The notes: generated from the sequence alone by a model not told the origin. 64,000 bases of DNA from Acidobacteriota bacterium (GCA_015486055.1 WFSJ01000018.1:98179-162178); one strand, 5' to 3'; shown: positions 33,404 through 42,625, numbered from the stretch's first letter. Program-made: numbers and translations.

Positions 33404-35605
33404 TCAAAGCAGGTGATAGGCAACTACAAGACCTGCTACTACCACCGAAACCATGCTCATCAATTTTATAAGTATATTCAGAGATGGGCCTGCGGTGTCT
33501 TTAAGTGGGTCACCAACTGTATCTCCAACAACACCCGCTTTGTGTGGATCTGAACCCTTGCCGCCGTAATTTCCTTCTTCTATGAATTTCTTGGCATTAT
33601 CCCAAGCACCTCCTGCGTTTGCCATGAATATTGCCATTATAAATCCAGAACCCAGAGCACCTATGAGGAGGCCCATGACTCCTGAGACTCCGAGTATTAA
33701 CCCTGTAATTATAGGAGCAAGAACAGCGGATGTTGCAGGAAGAATCATGGCCTTTTGGGCTCCCCTCGTTGATATCTTCACGCATGTTGCATAATCAGGC
33801 TTTGCTTTTCCTTGAAGGAGTCCCTTTATTTCTTTGAACTGGCGTCTCACTTCTTCTACCATCTGGGAAGCAGCCTTACCCACAGCCTTTATTGCAAGTC
33901 CCGAGAAGAGGAAAGTCATCATTGCCCCTATGAATATTCCCACGATCACTTTTGGGTTCATAAGATTTACTGCAAAGAGTCTCATAAAATCAGCTATTGT
34001 TGCGTGGTGCAACCATTGAAGGATATTCTCAGTATTATTTGTCCCTGCAGCCTTAACAATGTCAGAAAATTGCCACCCATTTCCCACGAGTCTCAGCAGA
34101 CCTCCTCTTACCTCTTCTATATAAGCAGCAAGAAGGGCAAGAGCAGTGAGAGCTGCAGAGCCTATCGCAAATCCCTTGCCTGTTGCAGCTGTTGTATTTC
34201 CAAGAGCATCAAGAGCATCAGTCTTCTTCCTTACCTCAGGTGGAAGATCTGACATTTGTGCATTTCCACCTGCATTATCAGCAACGGGCCCATAAGCATC
34301 GGTGGCAAGGGTTATCCCTAAGGTTGATAGCATTCCAACTGCAGCTATTCCTATTCCGTATAAGCCTAAAATCGGGGTTAAGAATCCTCCTGCTGCCCAA
34401 AAGGCTACTATAATTCCTGTGGCTACAGCAAAAACAGGAATGTAAGTTGAAATCATTCCAGTGGATAGCCCGGCAAGGATTGTTGTAGCAGGACCAGTCA
34501 AGGACTGAGAGGCTATATACTTTGTCGGATTGTAACTTGAACTTGTATAGTACTCTGTGGATTTTCCTATTATAAGCCCTACAATCAGTCCGGTTATTAC
34601 AGAGCCAAATATTCCTATGTTTCCGGGCAGCAATAGTTTTATCGCGAAAAAGGTGGCAATAAGAATTAATATTGAAGCGCCGTAAATTCCCCTGTTTAGT
34701 GCGTTGAGAAGATTTTTCTGGGTTGCTTCTTCTCTGGATTTTACAAGAAATATTCCTATTATTGATGCTACCATTCCAATTGCAGCTATTACCATTGGTA
34801 AAATCACAGCGTTGAGGGTGTATTTAGAAGCGTAGAACGCAGAAGCTCCGAGGGCAGCTGATGAAAGAATTGAACCTGTATAGGATTCATAAAGGTCCGC
34901 TCCCATCCCTGCCACGTCCCCAACATTATCTCCAACATTATCGGCTATAACAGCAGGATTTCTTGGGTCATCCTCTGGGATTCCTGCCTCAATTTTACCA
35001 ACGAGGTCTGCTCCAACATCAGCAGCCTTCGTGAATATTCCTCCTCCTACCCTTGCGAAAAGAGCTTGAAGAGAAGCGCCCATTCCAAATGAGAGAAGGG
35101 TTACAGTTGTGAGCCTCAGGTCATATTTTACTAAGTAATGCAGGACAGAAAACCAGATAGAAATGTCTATAAGACCCAGCCCAACGACCACGAGACCCAT
35201 TATTGAACCTGCCCTAAAAGCGACCCTAAGGGCCCTGTTGAGGGAATCCTTGGCAGCATTTGCTGTCCTTGCAGAAGAAGCCGTTGCGGCCATCATCCCT
35301 AAATATCCTGAGAGAGCAGAGAAGAAACCTCCTGTGAGGAAAGCAAAGGCGGTCCACCTTGACTGAACCCTCAAGACAAATGAGAGAAAAACAAGCAAAA
35401 GGCTTGTAAGTATAAAAAATATGGCAACAATTACATATTGCCTTTTTAAATAAGCCTTGGCTCCTATCCTTACAGCTTCGGCTATTTCTTTCATTTTTTC
35501 AGTCCCTTCTGGATACTTTATGATTTGCTTATAGAAAATGTAAGAAAACAGAAGGGCAAGTGCAGCTGCCAGAGGCGCTGAAATAAAAATCCAGTTAAAC
35601 TCCAT
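33404..35605 (-). CDS. hppA: Membrane-bound ion-pumping pyrophosphatase
   Basis: About 733 residues with 15-16 membrane helices. Couples pyrophosphate hydrolysis to proton or sodium transport. The active-site block EDDPRNPAVIADNVGDNVGD is present. In GNTTAATGKGFAIGSA the Ala at the K+-specificity position marks the potassium-dependent group, which includes both proton and sodium pumps. The start is the ATG at 35605 with AAGGAGG; an upstream start at 35641 would precede it. A -35/-10 pair lies upstream. Confidence 0.96.
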   Translation of the reverse strand: MEFNWIFISAPLAAALALLFSYIFYKQIIKYPEGTEKMKEIAEAVRIGAKAYLKRQYVIVAIFFILTSLLLVFLSFVLRVQSRWTAFAFLTGGFFSALSGYLGMMAATASSARTANAAKDSLNRALRVAFRAGSIMGLVVVGLGLIDISIWFSVLHYLVKYDLRLTTVTLLSFGMGASLQALFARVGGGIFTKAADVGADLVGKIEAGIPEDDPRNPAVIADNVGDNVGDVAGMGADLYESYTGSILSSAALGASAFYASKYTLNAVILPMVIAAIGMVASIIGIFLVKSREEATQKNLLNALNRGIYGASILILIATFFAIKLLLPGNIGIFGSVITGLIVGLIIGKSTEYYTSSSYNPTKYIASQSLTGPATTILAGLSTGMISTYIPVFAVATGIIVAFWAAGGFLTPILGLYGIGIAAVGMLSTLGITLATDAYGPVADNAGGNAQMSDLPPEVRKKTDALDALGNTTAATGKGFAIGSAALTALALLAAYIEEVRGGLLRLVGNGWQFSDIVKAAGTNNTENILQWLHHATIADFMRLFAVNLMNPKVIVGIFIGAMMTFLFSGLAIKAVGKAASQMVEEVRRQFKEIKGLLQGKAKPDYATCVKISTRGAQKAMILPATSAVLAPIITGLILGVSGVMGLLIGALGSGFIMAIFMANAGGAWDNAKKFIEEGNYGGKGSDPHKAGVVGDTVGDPLKDTAGPSLNILIKLMSMVSVVVAGLVVAYHLL

Positions 35606-35632
35606 TTTTTCCTCCTTTTTTATTGAAGGGGA

Positions 35633-35661
35633 ATTATACAATTATTATCTTATTTCCTCAA
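35633..35661 (-). promoter_or_regulatory. Promoter of hppA
   Basis: Minus-strand TTGAGG (35661-35656), 17-base spacer, TATAAT (35638-35633), then a leader with AAGGAGG before the ATG at 35605. Confidence 0.6.
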
Positions 35662-35675
35662 TGTTCCCCAAATTT

Positions 35676-36332
35676 TCAAGGAATTAAGAGCCTTATTTGG
35701 ACTCTATCGCTGTAACGAAAGCCATATTTGAAAGCAAGAAGAGCAACCTTTTTTGCATTACTTTCAAGCTCTTCCTTTGAGGATGATAAGGGCATGAGAA
35801 ATATCCTGTCTTTCGGAATCTTCAGTCTATACCTCAATTCTTGAACCTCCCTGACTTCTTTCTCATTCTTCACAACGAACTTGAATATTGAATTAAGACT
35901 CAGGAACTTTGAGAGCACAGAAGGGATTATCCTTTTTTCCTTCTTTACCCCGGAATTTGAGAGCTTTGGAGATACGTTATATTTTAGCCCTTTGAGAGAG
36001 AGGGGAGGAAGAGTCCCATTTGTCTCGATTTCTATAGATGAAAATTCCCCTTTTAATACAGCAAGGAGAGAAGATAACCCTTCCCTTTGAAGAAGAGGCT
36101 CTCCTCCAGTTACAATGAGATTATAGGCTTTACCCTTTATTCCCAAGATTTTTTTTTCTGCCTTCTCCAAACTTATTCCCTTTCCCTTTTCTAAGGCTTC
36201 AATGGTATCGCAAAATGAGCATGCCAGATTACATCCCGAAAGGCGAAGAAAAACTGATGGGGTACCTACTAAAGGGCCTTCGCCCTGAATTGACTTAAAA
36301 ATTGAGTGGTAAAAAAGGCTATCCCCTTTCAA
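35676..36332 (-). CDS. queE: 7-carboxy-7-deazaguanine synthase
   Basis: Radical SAM enzyme of queuosine/7-deazaguanine synthesis acting after QueD. 218 residues. N-terminal FKSIQGEGPLVGTPSVFLRL and cluster motif CNLACSFCDT, with GGEPLLQ and IEIETNGTLP. Overlaps queD by 14 bases. queC and queF are not in the window. Confidence 0.94.
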   Translation of the reverse strand: MKGDSLFYHSIFKSIQGEGPLVGTPSVFLRLSGCNLACSFCDTIEALEKGKGISLEKAEKKILGIKGKAYNLIVTGGEPLLQREGLSSLLAVLKGEFSSIEIETNGTLPPLSLKGLKYNVSPKLSNSGVKKEKRIIPSVLSKFLSLNSIFKFVVKNEKEVREVQELRYRLKIPKDRIFLMPLSSSKEELESNAKKVALLAFKYGFRYSDRVQIRLLIP

Positions 36333-36741
36333 AGCTTATCTTTTCCTCCCTCCCCTTTTCCATTCTTGCAAAGCCGCTCTGGTTTTCTGTCTCGAAAACT
36401 TCAACCTCTGCCCAATTCAAGCCAAGTTCTGAAATTAACCTCCAAGCAATAAGGATAGAGAGGTTTTCAGCTGTGGGATTTCTGTCAAGCAAGAAGAGCC
36501 TCTGACCTGCATCCTTAAGCACAGGAACGAGTGGATCCTTGTTGAAGAGTATTACTCTGTGGTCAAGCTCGTCCACTATTTTTTTTACAGTCCCAAAATC
36601 GGCTACCATTCCCCAGTTGTTCAATTCCCCTTCAGTTCTTATCCTTACCTTGTAAGAATGACCGTGGAGATACCTGCATTTTTCTCGGTGTTGCCATATG
36701 CGATGAGCAGCGTGAAAACTTCTCTGGACCCTTATTTCCAT
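36319..36741 (-). CDS. queD: 6-carboxytetrahydropterin synthase
   Basis: Converts dihydroneopterin triphosphate to 6-carboxytetrahydropterin. 140 residues. Zinc ligands are in FHAAHRI and LHGHSYKV; further marks are DFGTVKKIVDELDH and a Glu in EVEVFET. No Shine-Dalgarno; the ATG lies 6 bases after a TATAAT, so it is predicted leaderless. Confidence 0.94.
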   Translation of the reverse strand: MEIRVQRSFHAAHRIWQHREKCRYLHGHSYKVRIRTEGELNNWGMVADFGTVKKIVDELDHRVILFNKDPLVPVLKDAGQRLFLLDRNPTAENLSILIAWRLISELGLNWAEVEVFETENQSGFARMEKGREEKISFERG

Positions 36742-36747
36742 ACTCTT

Positions 36748-36753
36748 ATTATA
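36748..36753 (-). promoter_or_regulatory. -10 element of queD-queE, predicted leaderless
   Basis: Minus-strand TATAAT (36753-36748), 6 bases, then ATG (36741). No convincing -35. It sits next to the -35 box of the divergent MerR-like gene. Confidence 0.5.
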
Positions 36754-36757
36754 CCTC

Positions 36758-36786
36758 TTGATTTACCTGCGAATGGGATTTAACAT
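36758..36786 (+). promoter_or_regulatory. Promoter of the MerR-like gene, predicted leaderless
   Basis: TTGATT (36758-36763), 17-base spacer, TAACAT (36781-36786), 8 bases, then ATG (36795). No Shine-Dalgarno site intervenes. Confidence 0.5.
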
Positions 36787-36794
36787 TTATTGGT

Positions 36795-37079
36795 ATGAAT
36801 CTTAAAGAAGCTGCTGAAAAACTTAAAATACCTCTCAGAAAGGTTGAAGAGTGGAGAGAAAATTATGAATGGTTGAAGCGTGAGAAAATAACAGAAATGC
36901 ATATTAATGTTCTCAAGAGGATCCAGGAATTCGAGAAAGAGGGATACACCCTCGCAGGAATAAGGAGAAGGCTTTTTGAGGAATTCGGTCCTCCGATGAG
37001 TCACTTTTCTCTTTTGAAAATAAGGGAAGGACTCGCAGATTTATTGACTTTCCTTCGTTCCAATGGTAATATGCACTGA
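36795..37079 (+). CDS. Small MerR-like helix-turn-helix protein
   Basis: 94 residues. The N-terminal part (NLKEAAEKLKIPLRKVEEW, ITEMHINVLKRIQEFEKEG, YTLAGIRRRLFEEFG) follows the MerR winged-helix pattern, without an effector-binding domain. Short MerR-like proteins like this are common near tRNA and integration-host-factor type genes in several phyla; the target is unknown. It opens a long plus-strand run, and its tail carries the promoter of the following tRNA. Confidence 0.75.
   Translation: MNLKEAAEKLKIPLRKVEEWRENYEWLKREKITEMHINVLKRIQEFEKEGYTLAGIRRRLFEEFGPPMSHFSLLKIREGLADLLTFLRSNGNMH
37044..37072 (+). promoter_or_regulatory. Promoter of tRNA-Pro(GGG)
   Basis: TTGACT (37044-37049), 17-base spacer, TAATAT (37067-37072), inside the end of the MerR-like gene and 11 bases before the tRNA. 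Confidence 0.65.
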
Positions 37080-37083
37080 GGTT

Positions 37084-37160
37084 CGGGACGTGGCGCAGCC
37101 TGGTAGCGCACACGCTTGGGGTGCGTGGGGTCAGCGGTTCAAATCCGCTCGTCCCGACCA
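37084..37160 (+). tRNA. tRNA-Pro (anticodon GGG), CCA encoded
   Basis: 77 bases. Acceptor stem CGGGACG/CGTCCCG, D-arm GCGC...GCGC, anticodon stem-loop CACGC-TTGGGGT-GCGTG giving GGG, T-arm AGCGG-TTCAAAT-CCGCT, discriminator A followed by CCA. It starts 4 bases after the MerR-like stop, and surE begins 9 bases after its CCA. Confidence 0.96.
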
Positions 37161-37169
37161 TTTTTTATT

Positions 37170-37910
37170 ATGAGGGTAGTTTTAACCAATGATGATGGAT
37201 ATTTATCCCCTGGGGTAAACTCCTTGAGGAAAGTATTGATGTTCTTAGGCCACAGAGTCATAGTGGTTGCCCCTGACAAGGAACGCTCTGCTGTGAGTAA
37301 AGCCCTTACCCTGCACAGGCCCCTCAGACTTAGGAAAATTGAGAAGGACTTTTACGCATCCGATGGAACTCCAAATGACTGCATTTATTTGGCCCTTGGT
37401 GCTATTCTCAAGGAATGGCCCGATATGGTTGTTTCAGGGATAAATCATGGACCCAATCTTGGTGACGATGTTATATACTCAGGAACAGTAGGGGCTGCAA
37501 TTCTCGCCACCCATTTTAGGATACCCTCAGTCGCATTTTCCCTTGCTTATTCCAGGTGCAGGGAGATCGAAAAGATTGCCCGTAAGGCAGGGCAAATATT
37601 TACTGTCCTTGCTAAAAAACCCTTGAAGAATGTAACGATAAATGTGAATTTCCCTTCACCCCCTTGGAAGGGAATAAAGATAACAAAGATGGGGAAAAAG
37701 AAATATACTCCTGAGATAATAAAAAGAGAAGACCCGAGGGGAGAGCCCTATTACTGGATAGGCATGGGAAATCCTGTTTCAACCCCTGAGGAGGAATCTG
37801 ATATAAAGGCAGTTATGGAAGGTTATATTTCAATAACCCCTATTTATTCGGATATGACCTGTTATTCTGTTATGGAAAAATTGAGGGTTATTACGGGTGA
37901 AATGGCTTAA
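37170..37910 (+). CDS. surE: 5'/3'-nucleotidase SurE
   Basis: Metal-dependent nucleoside monophosphate phosphatase. About 246 residues. Catalytic Asp pair in LTNDDGYLSPG, then VAPDKERSAVSKALT, SDGTPNDC and SGINHGPNLGDDVIYSGTVGAA. The ATG at 37170 is the true start, since an upstream in-frame ATG at 37116 lies inside the tRNA. There is no Shine-Dalgarno site; tRNA 3' processing would leave a 5' leader of about 9-10 bases. Overlaps the next gene by 14 bases. Confidence 0.96.
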   Translation: MRVVLTNDDGYLSPGVNSLRKVLMFLGHRVIVVAPDKERSAVSKALTLHRPLRLRKIEKDFYASDGTPNDCIYLALGAILKEWPDMVVSGINHGPNLGDDVIYSGTVGAAILATHFRIPSVAFSLAYSRCREIEKIARKAGQIFTVLAKKPLKNVTINVNFPSPPWKGIKITKMGKKKYTPEIIKREDPRGEPYYWIGMGNPVSTPEEESDIKAVMEGYISITPIYSDMTCYSVMEKLRVITGEMA

Positions 37911-38487
37911 AAAGCTCTACAATTGGGTTTTAGGCTGGGCAGATACTCCTTACGGTACGCCTGCTCTTTTTATCCTTGCCTTTGCAGAAAGCAGTTTTTT
38001 CCCGGTTCCTCCTGATGTTCTTTTAATACCTCTTGACCTCTCGAAACCAAAGAAATCCTTTTATTATGCGAGTATATCCTCTATAGGTTCGGTTATAGGT
38101 GGTTCTTTTGGATATCTTATAGGCTTTCTTCTACTTGATTCAATAGGAATGCCAATAATCAAGGCTTACGGGCTTTTGGAGAAATATAAATATGTGAGTG
38201 CTCTTTACAACCAGTATAACGCCATTGCTGTGGGGATTGCAGGTTTCACCCCCCTACCATATAAACTTTTTACAATTGCAGCAGGGGCGTGTAAAATAGA
38301 CTTTCTCATTTTCATTATAGCCTCTTTTTTTAGCAGGAGTGCCAGATTCTTCATAGTATCTGCCCTTTTGTTTGTGTTTGGGGAAAGAGCAAAGGGTTTC
38401 ATAGAAAGGCATTTCAACTTTCTTGCCTTTGCCTTTGGGGTTCTTCTTGTCGGAGGTTTCTTGGTGATAAAGTTTGCGGTAAAATAG
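37897..38487 (+). CDS. YqaA/DedA-like membrane protein
   Basis: 196 residues, four or five membrane helices. The N-terminal half (ESSFFPVPPDVLLIPL, GSFGYLIGFLL) and GFTPLPYKLFTIAAGA follow the SNARE-associated/VTT-type proteins of the YqaA branch, which relate to lipid scramblases and transporters. Function here is not known. Overlaps surE by 14 bases. Confidence 0.85.
   Translation: MKWLKKLYNWVLGWADTPYGTPALFILAFAESSFFPVPPDVLLIPLDLSKPKKSFYYASISSIGSVIGGSFGYLIGFLLLDSIGMPIIKAYGLLEKYKYVSALYNQYNAIAVGIAGFTPLPYKLFTIAAGACKIDFLIFIIASFFSRSARFFIVSALLFVFGERAKGFIERHFNFLAFAFGVLLVGGFLVIKFAVK
38457..38485 (+). promoter_or_regulatory. Possible promoter of tRNA-Pro(CGG)
   Basis: TAAAAT (38480-38485), 8 bases before the tRNA, with a weak -35 TTTCTT (38457-38462) at a 17-base spacer, all inside the end of the membrane protein gene. 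Confidence 0.4.
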
Positions 38488-38493
38488 AGAATG

Positions 38494-38568
38494 CGGGGCG
38501 TGGCTCAGCCTGGTTAGAGCGCCTGCTTCGGGAGCAGGAGGCCGGTGGTTCGAATCCACTCGCCCCGA
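38494..38568 (+). tRNA. tRNA-Pro (anticodon CGG)
   Basis: 75 bases to the discriminator. Acceptor CGGGGCG/CGCCCCG, anticodon stem-loop CCTGC-TTCGGGA-GCAGG giving CGG, T-arm GGTGG-TTCGAAT-CCACT. The CCA end is not encoded (CAT follows the discriminator A). The acyP ATG begins 7 bases after the discriminator. Confidence 0.96.
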
Positions 38569-38575
38569 CATTACC

Positions 38576-38851
38576 ATGGAAGCGAAAAGGTATTACATAT
38601 CAGGCATAGTTCAGGGAGTGGGCTATAGGTATTTTGCAAAGAGAAGAGCTGAGCTTTACGGAATCGTTGGTTATGTTAAAAACTTGCCCGACGGCAGGGT
38701 GGAGGTTTTTGCCCAGGGAGATGAGGAAGTCCTTTGGCAATTTGAAAGGGAATTGAGAGAAGGTCCCGCGCTCTGCAAGGTAAATCATGTAGATGTCCAG
38801 AGGGAAGAGCTGACCATTGGCCTACGTTCATTTGAAATAAAATACTGGTAG
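38576..38851 (+). CDS. acyP: Acylphosphatase
   Basis: Hydrolyses acyl phosphates. 91 residues. Catalytic Arg in VQGVGYRYFAKR and catalytic Asn in GYVKNLPDGRVEV are present. The ATG is 7 bases from the end of tRNA-Pro(CGG) with no Shine-Dalgarno site, so its mRNA 5' end is probably set by tRNA processing. Followed by mtnP 9 bases later. Confidence 0.95.
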   Translation: MEAKRYYISGIVQGVGYRYFAKRRAELYGIVGYVKNLPDGRVEVFAQGDEEVLWQFERELREGPALCKVNHVDVQREELTIGLRSFEIKYW

Positions 38852-38860
38852 GAGGTTTAT

Positions 38861-39724
38861 ATGAAACAGGCTGAAATAGGAATAATCGGAGGTTCTGGAT
38901 TTTACCAGATGGAGGGTATACAAGATGTGGAAGAGGTTAAAATAGATACACCCTTCGGGTCTCCCTCGGATTCTATAATAATTGGCAGGCTGGAGGGAAG
39001 AGAGCTGGCCTTTCTTGCGAGGCATGGAAGAGGTCACCTTCTCCTTCCAACAGAGGTTCCTTTCAGGGCTAATGTATATGCTATGAAAGTCTTAGGGGTG
39101 GAGAGAATAATATCAGTCTCTGCAGTGGGTTCTTTGAAGGAGAAGATAAAACCTCTGGATATGGTTCTTCCAGATTATTTCTTTGATCTCACGAAGAAGA
39201 GGAAATCAACCTTTTTCGGAGGAGGGATAGCTGCGCATGTTTCCTTCTCAGAGCCAACCTGTCCTGTCCTTAAGGGTGCTATTTCAAGAGCCGCTCTGGA
39301 AGAAAATGTGAGTATGGTAAAAGGCGGGACATATATGTGCATAGAGGGCCCTCAGTTTTCCACCAAGGCAGAGAGTGAGTTTTACAGAAAGATGGGGTTT
39401 GATGTTATCGGCATGACAAACGCGACAGAGGCAAAGCTGGCAAGGGAAGCGGAGCTTTGCTATGTAAGCCTCTCTATGGTTACAGATTATGATTGCTGGC
39501 ACAAGGAGGAGGAAGAAGTTAGTGTTGAGCTTGTAGTGAAGAACCTCAACAGGAACGTAGAGACGGCAAAGAGAGTGATAAGAAATGCCCTTAAATATAT
39601 TCCTAAGGAAAGGAGAAATTGTCCCTGCAGCAATGCCTTGGAAAATGCAATAATAACAGCTAAGGATAGAATTTCTCAGGAAACGAAGGAAAAATTGAAG
39701 CCAATAATAGGGAAATACCTATGA
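38861..39724 (+). CDS. mtnP: S-methyl-5'-thioadenosine phosphorylase
   Basis: Phosphorolysis of methylthioadenosine, a by-product of S-adenosylmethionine use, to adenine and methylthioribose 1-phosphate. 287 residues. Marks are [49 protein letters not shown] and [10 protein letters not shown] Shine-Dalgarno AGGAGGT lies upstream. The PfkB kinase gene overlaps it by 4 bases. Close relatives act on other purine nucleosides, so some breadth of substrate is possible. Confidence 0.92.
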   Translation: MKQAEIGIIGGSGFYQMEGIQDVEEVKIDTPFGSPSDSIIIGRLEGRELAFLARHGRGHLLLPTEVPFRANVYAMKVLGVERIISVSAVGSLKEKIKPLDMVLPDYFFDLTKKRKSTFFGGGIAAHVSFSEPTCPVLKGAISRAALEENVSMVKGGTYMCIEGPQFSTKAESEFYRKMGFDVIGMTNATEAKLAREAELCYVSLSMVTDYDCWHKEEEEVSVELVVKNLNRNVETAKRVIRNALKYIPKERRNCPCSNALENAIITAKDRISQETKEKLKPIIGKYL

Positions 39725-40632
39725 GAGATATAGTTGCAATAGGTTCGATAGCCCTTGACGATGTTGAGACCCCCTTCGGGAGAAGAGAAGGAACAGTTGG
39801 AGGCTCATTGGTTTATTTTTCCTATGCTGCCTCCATTTTCTCCAAGGTAAGCCTTGTGGGAGTTGTCGGGAGAGATTTCCCGAAGGAAATTCTCAATGAA
39901 CTTAAAGAAAGGGGTTGTTCCATTGAAGGGATTGAGGTCAAGGATGGAAAATCCTTCAGATGGGCAGGGGTATATCAAAAGGGAAGGGAGGACCCGAAAA
40001 CCCTAAAAACAGAGCTGGGACTTTTCGGGGAATTCAATCCTGAGCCCCCGAAATCCTTCAAAAGGGCAAAAATCCTATATCTTGGTAATCTAACACCACA
40101 GCTTCAGGGAGGACTGCTTAAAAAGATAGACGCTGATATAGTTGCAATGGATACAATGAATCACTGGATCCAAAGCTCAAGGGAGGAGCTTTTAAAAATC
40201 CTTCCTTCGATTGATGTCTTTTTTCTCAACAGGCAGGAAGCAGAGATGCTCACAGGGGAAAGCGGTAGTTATCCTTCCTGTAAGAGACTGCTGAGTATGG
40301 GGCCAAAAACTGTTGTATTGAAGAGAGGAGAGGCAGGCGCTATGATGTGCAATCATAATGAAGTATCTATCGTGCCAGGTTATCCTATAGAAAAAGTAGT
40401 GGACCCAACAGGAGCAGGCGATAGCTTTGCAGGTGGTTTCCTCGGTTATTTTGCCTCGGGTGGAACCATGAGAAGAGCACTTGCGACTGCTATTGCAGTA
40501 TCCTCTTTTTCAGTAGAAAGTTTTTCAGTGGAGAGACTGAGGGAAGTAAAAACCTCAGATGTGGATAGAAGACTGGAAAAGCTCAAGGACATATTAAAAT
40601 TCTGGGGCTCCAAGAGGTCTTTCTTGACATAA
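39721..40632 (+). CDS. PfkB/ribokinase family sugar or nucleoside kinase
   Basis: 303 residues. N-terminal [13 protein letters not shown], the conserved GG region and the anion-hole/catalytic motif [13 protein letters not shown] are visible. Coupled by 4-base overlap to mtnP, so the substrate may be a nucleoside or a sugar from methylthioadenosine salvage, though this is only inference. The start of the tRNA-Leu promoter lies in its last codons. Confidence 0.88.
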   Translation: MRDIVAIGSIALDDVETPFGRREGTVGGSLVYFSYAASIFSKVSLVGVVGRDFPKEILNELKERGCSIEGIEVKDGKSFRWAGVYQKGREDPKTLKTELGLFGEFNPEPPKSFKRAKILYLGNLTPQLQGGLLKKIDADIVAMDTMNHWIQSSREELLKILPSIDVFFLNRQEAEMLTGESGSYPSCKRLLSMGPKTVVLKRGEAGAMMCNHNEVSIVPGYPIEKVVDPTGAGDSFAGGFLGYFASGGTMRRALATAIAVSSFSVESFSVERLREVKTSDVDRRLEKLKDILKFWGSKRSFLT

Positions 40633-40652
40633 AATCCCTTATATGGCAGAAT
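40624..40652 (+). promoter_or_regulatory. Promoter of tRNA-Leu(UAG)
   Basis: Consensus TTGACA (40624-40629), 17-base spacer and CAGAAT (40647-40652), 11 bases before the tRNA. The -35 overlaps the stop region of the kinase gene. Confidence 0.5.
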
Positions 40653-40663
40653 TGTAATTACCT

Positions 40664-40748
40664 GCGAAAGTGGCGGAACTGGCAGACGCGCTGGACTTAG
40701 GATCCAGTCCGCCTTGAGCGGTTGGGGGTTCGACTCCCCCCTTTCGCA
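40664..40748 (+). tRNA. tRNA-Leu (anticodon UAG)
   Basis: 85 bases to the discriminator, class II with a long variable arm (TCCGCC-TTGA-GCGG). Acceptor GCGAAAG/CTTTCGC, anticodon stem-loop CTGGA-CTTAGGA-TCCAG giving TAG, T-arm GGGGG-TTCGACT-CCCCC. CCA not encoded. tig starts 15 bases later. Confidence 0.96.
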
Positions 40749-40763
40749 CTCTGGAGTAGAACA

Positions 40764-42038
40764 ATGGAAATAAATATAGAGGAAGTTTCTGCCACAAAGA
40801 GAAAATTGGAGATGAAGCTTTCCCCAGGGGAATTTTTAGATGATTACAACAAGATTCTAAAGATATATTCCAGAACTGCTAAAGTCCCTGGCTTTCGTGT
40901 TGGGAAGGTTCCCTTAAATATAATAGAAAGGCTTTACGGGAAAGAGGCGGTTAATTATCTTTTGGATGAAAATCTTCTTCCAAGACTTAAAGAGGAAATA
41001 GACAAGAGGTCCAAGCCAGTGAGGTCACCTGTACTTAAGGATTGGAATTTTGATAAGGAGAAAGGGGTAACTCTTGTTGCAGACTATGAGGAACTCCCTG
41101 ATTTTGATGTTCAGCAATACAAGGGAATTAAAATAGAAGTTCCAAAGATACAAGTTAATAAAGAAGAACTGGTGGATAAGACTTTAAAAGAACTCAGGGA
41201 AAAGAATGCTGTTGCCCAGAAGGCCGATAGGGAAGCAGAAAAGGGAGACCAGGTTCTTATAAAGATTCAGCTTGTTGTCCCGGAGACGAAGCGCAGACTT
41301 CCAGAGCAGAGGTTCGTTCTTTCTGCGTCTGAGGAGGGAGACCTTGAGAATAGGGTCCTCGGGAAGAGAGCAGGGGATAAGTTTTCATTTGAGGAATCCT
41401 ATCCAGAGGATTACCCATCAAAGAAGATGGCAGGGAAAACATTCATTCATGAGGTTGAAATTTTAGAAGTAAGAGAAACGAAGTATCCTGAGATTGATGA
41501 TGAATTCGCTAAGAGCCTCGGGTTTAAGAGCCTTGAAGAATTAAAAAAACATCTTAGAAAGGTTGCAGAGGAAGAAACTTCTAAGAACAGGGAGGAAATG
41601 ATAAACAATGCAGTATTGAGCAAACTCATTGAAGAGAATAAGTTTCCAGCCCCTGATATCCTTGTGGACGAGGCTTACAGGGAGCTTGCAACCTCCCTAC
41701 TCATGAGCTTTTCCAACAAGGGATTGAGAATAGACAAAGAAAAATGGAGCGAGCTCTCAAAAGATGTAAGGAGAAATGCGGAGAGGAAGGTTATGGAAAC
41801 TTTACTACTCCTTAAAATAGCGGAGAAGGAAGGGTTAAAAGCTGAGGCAAAAGAGATAAATAAAGAGATAAAGAGAATTGCAAAGTCCAAGGGGATTCCT
41901 CAAGAGGTAGTAAAGTCCGATCTTGAAAAGAGGAAAAAGATGGATGAACTAAAGGAGAGCATTCTCACTAAGAAGGCCTTAAAATTGGTGGTGGAGAGTG
42001 TTATAATAGAGGAAACGGAGAAGGAAGAGGATAAATGA
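40764..42038 (+). CDS. tig: Trigger factor (ribosome-associated chaperone)
   Basis: About 424 residues. N-terminal ribosome-binding domain with [19 protein letters not shown], a central FKBP-like peptidyl-prolyl isomerase domain ([19 protein letters not shown] region) that looks divergent, and a long helical C-terminal chaperone domain. The true start is the ATG at 40764 with GGAG upstream; an in-frame upstream start lies inside tRNA-Leu. It overlaps clpP by 4 bases, the usual tig-clpP-clpX-lon order. Confidence 0.95.
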   Translation: MEINIEEVSATKRKLEMKLSPGEFLDDYNKILKIYSRTAKVPGFRVGKVPLNIIERLYGKEAVNYLLDENLLPRLKEEIDKRSKPVRSPVLKDWNFDKEKGVTLVADYEELPDFDVQQYKGIKIEVPKIQVNKEELVDKTLKELREKNAVAQKADREAEKGDQVLIKIQLVVPETKRRLPEQRFVLSASEEGDLENRVLGKRAGDKFSFEESYPEDYPSKKMAGKTFIHEVEILEVRETKYPEIDDEFAKSLGFKSLEELKKHLRKVAEEETSKNREEMINNAVLSKLIEENKFPAPDILVDEAYRELATSLLMSFSNKGLRIDKEKWSELSKDVRRNAERKVMETLLLLKIAEKEGLKAEAKEINKEIKRIAKSKGIPQEVVKSDLEKRKKMDELKESILTKKALKLVVESVIIEETEKEEDK

Positions 42039-42625
42039 GTTATATACCAATTCCTTATGTAATAGAACAGACAGCAAGAGGTGAGAGGGTATATGATATT
42101 TATTCCCGCCTTCTTAAAGATAATATAATCCTCCTCGGATTTCCTGTAGATGAATCAAATGCCAATATCGTTGTGGCTCAGCTTCTTTTTCTTGAAGCTC
42201 AGGACCCTGAAAAAGATATCTATCTTTATATAAATAGTCCTGGAGGAGAAATAACCGCAGGGTTTGCCATTTATGATACAATGCAGTTTATAAAACCAGA
42301 TGTGGTTACAATCTGTATAGGGCAGGCAGCCTCTATGGCGGCAGTTCTTCTTGCTGCAGGGAAAAGGGGAAAGAGGTTTTCCCTCCCAAACTCAAGAATA
42401 ATGCTTCACCAACCCATGGGTGAGTATCAGGGACATGCCCCGGATGTGAAGATATGGTCAGATGAGATGTTAAGATTAAAGGGGAAATTAATAGAAATTC
42501 TTCATGTCCATACTGGCCAGAGCAAGGGAAAGCTCGAGAAGGATACGGAGAGGGATTATTTCATGAGTCCCAGCGAGGCTCTTCAATATGGAATAATTGA
42601 TAAGATAATCGAAAAGAGAAAATGA
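42035..42625 (+). CDS. clpP: ATP-dependent Clp protease proteolytic subunit
   Basis: 196 residues. Catalytic Ser in [11 protein letters not shown] and His in RIMLHQPMG, with the Asp further on; [20 protein letters not shown] is typical. Forms the ClpXP protease with the next gene, which it overlaps by 4 bases. Confidence 0.98.
   Translation: MSYIPIPYVIEQTARGERVYDIYSRLLKDNIILLGFPVDESNANIVVAQLLFLEAQDPEKDIYLYINSPGGEITAGFAIYDTMQFIKPDVVTICIGQAASMAAVLLAAGKRGKRFSLPNSRIMLHQPMGEYQGHAPDVKIWSDEMLRLKGKLIEILHVHTGQSKGKLEKDTERDYFMSPSEALQYGIIDKIIEKRK

Noticed and set aside
37116-37169. Upstream start for surE
   Set aside because: It lies inside tRNA-Pro(GGG); the SurE N-terminus begins at the ATG at 37170.
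40722-40763. Upstream start for tig
   Set aside because: It lies inside tRNA-Leu; the ATG at 40764 has GGAG before it and begins the family N-terminus.
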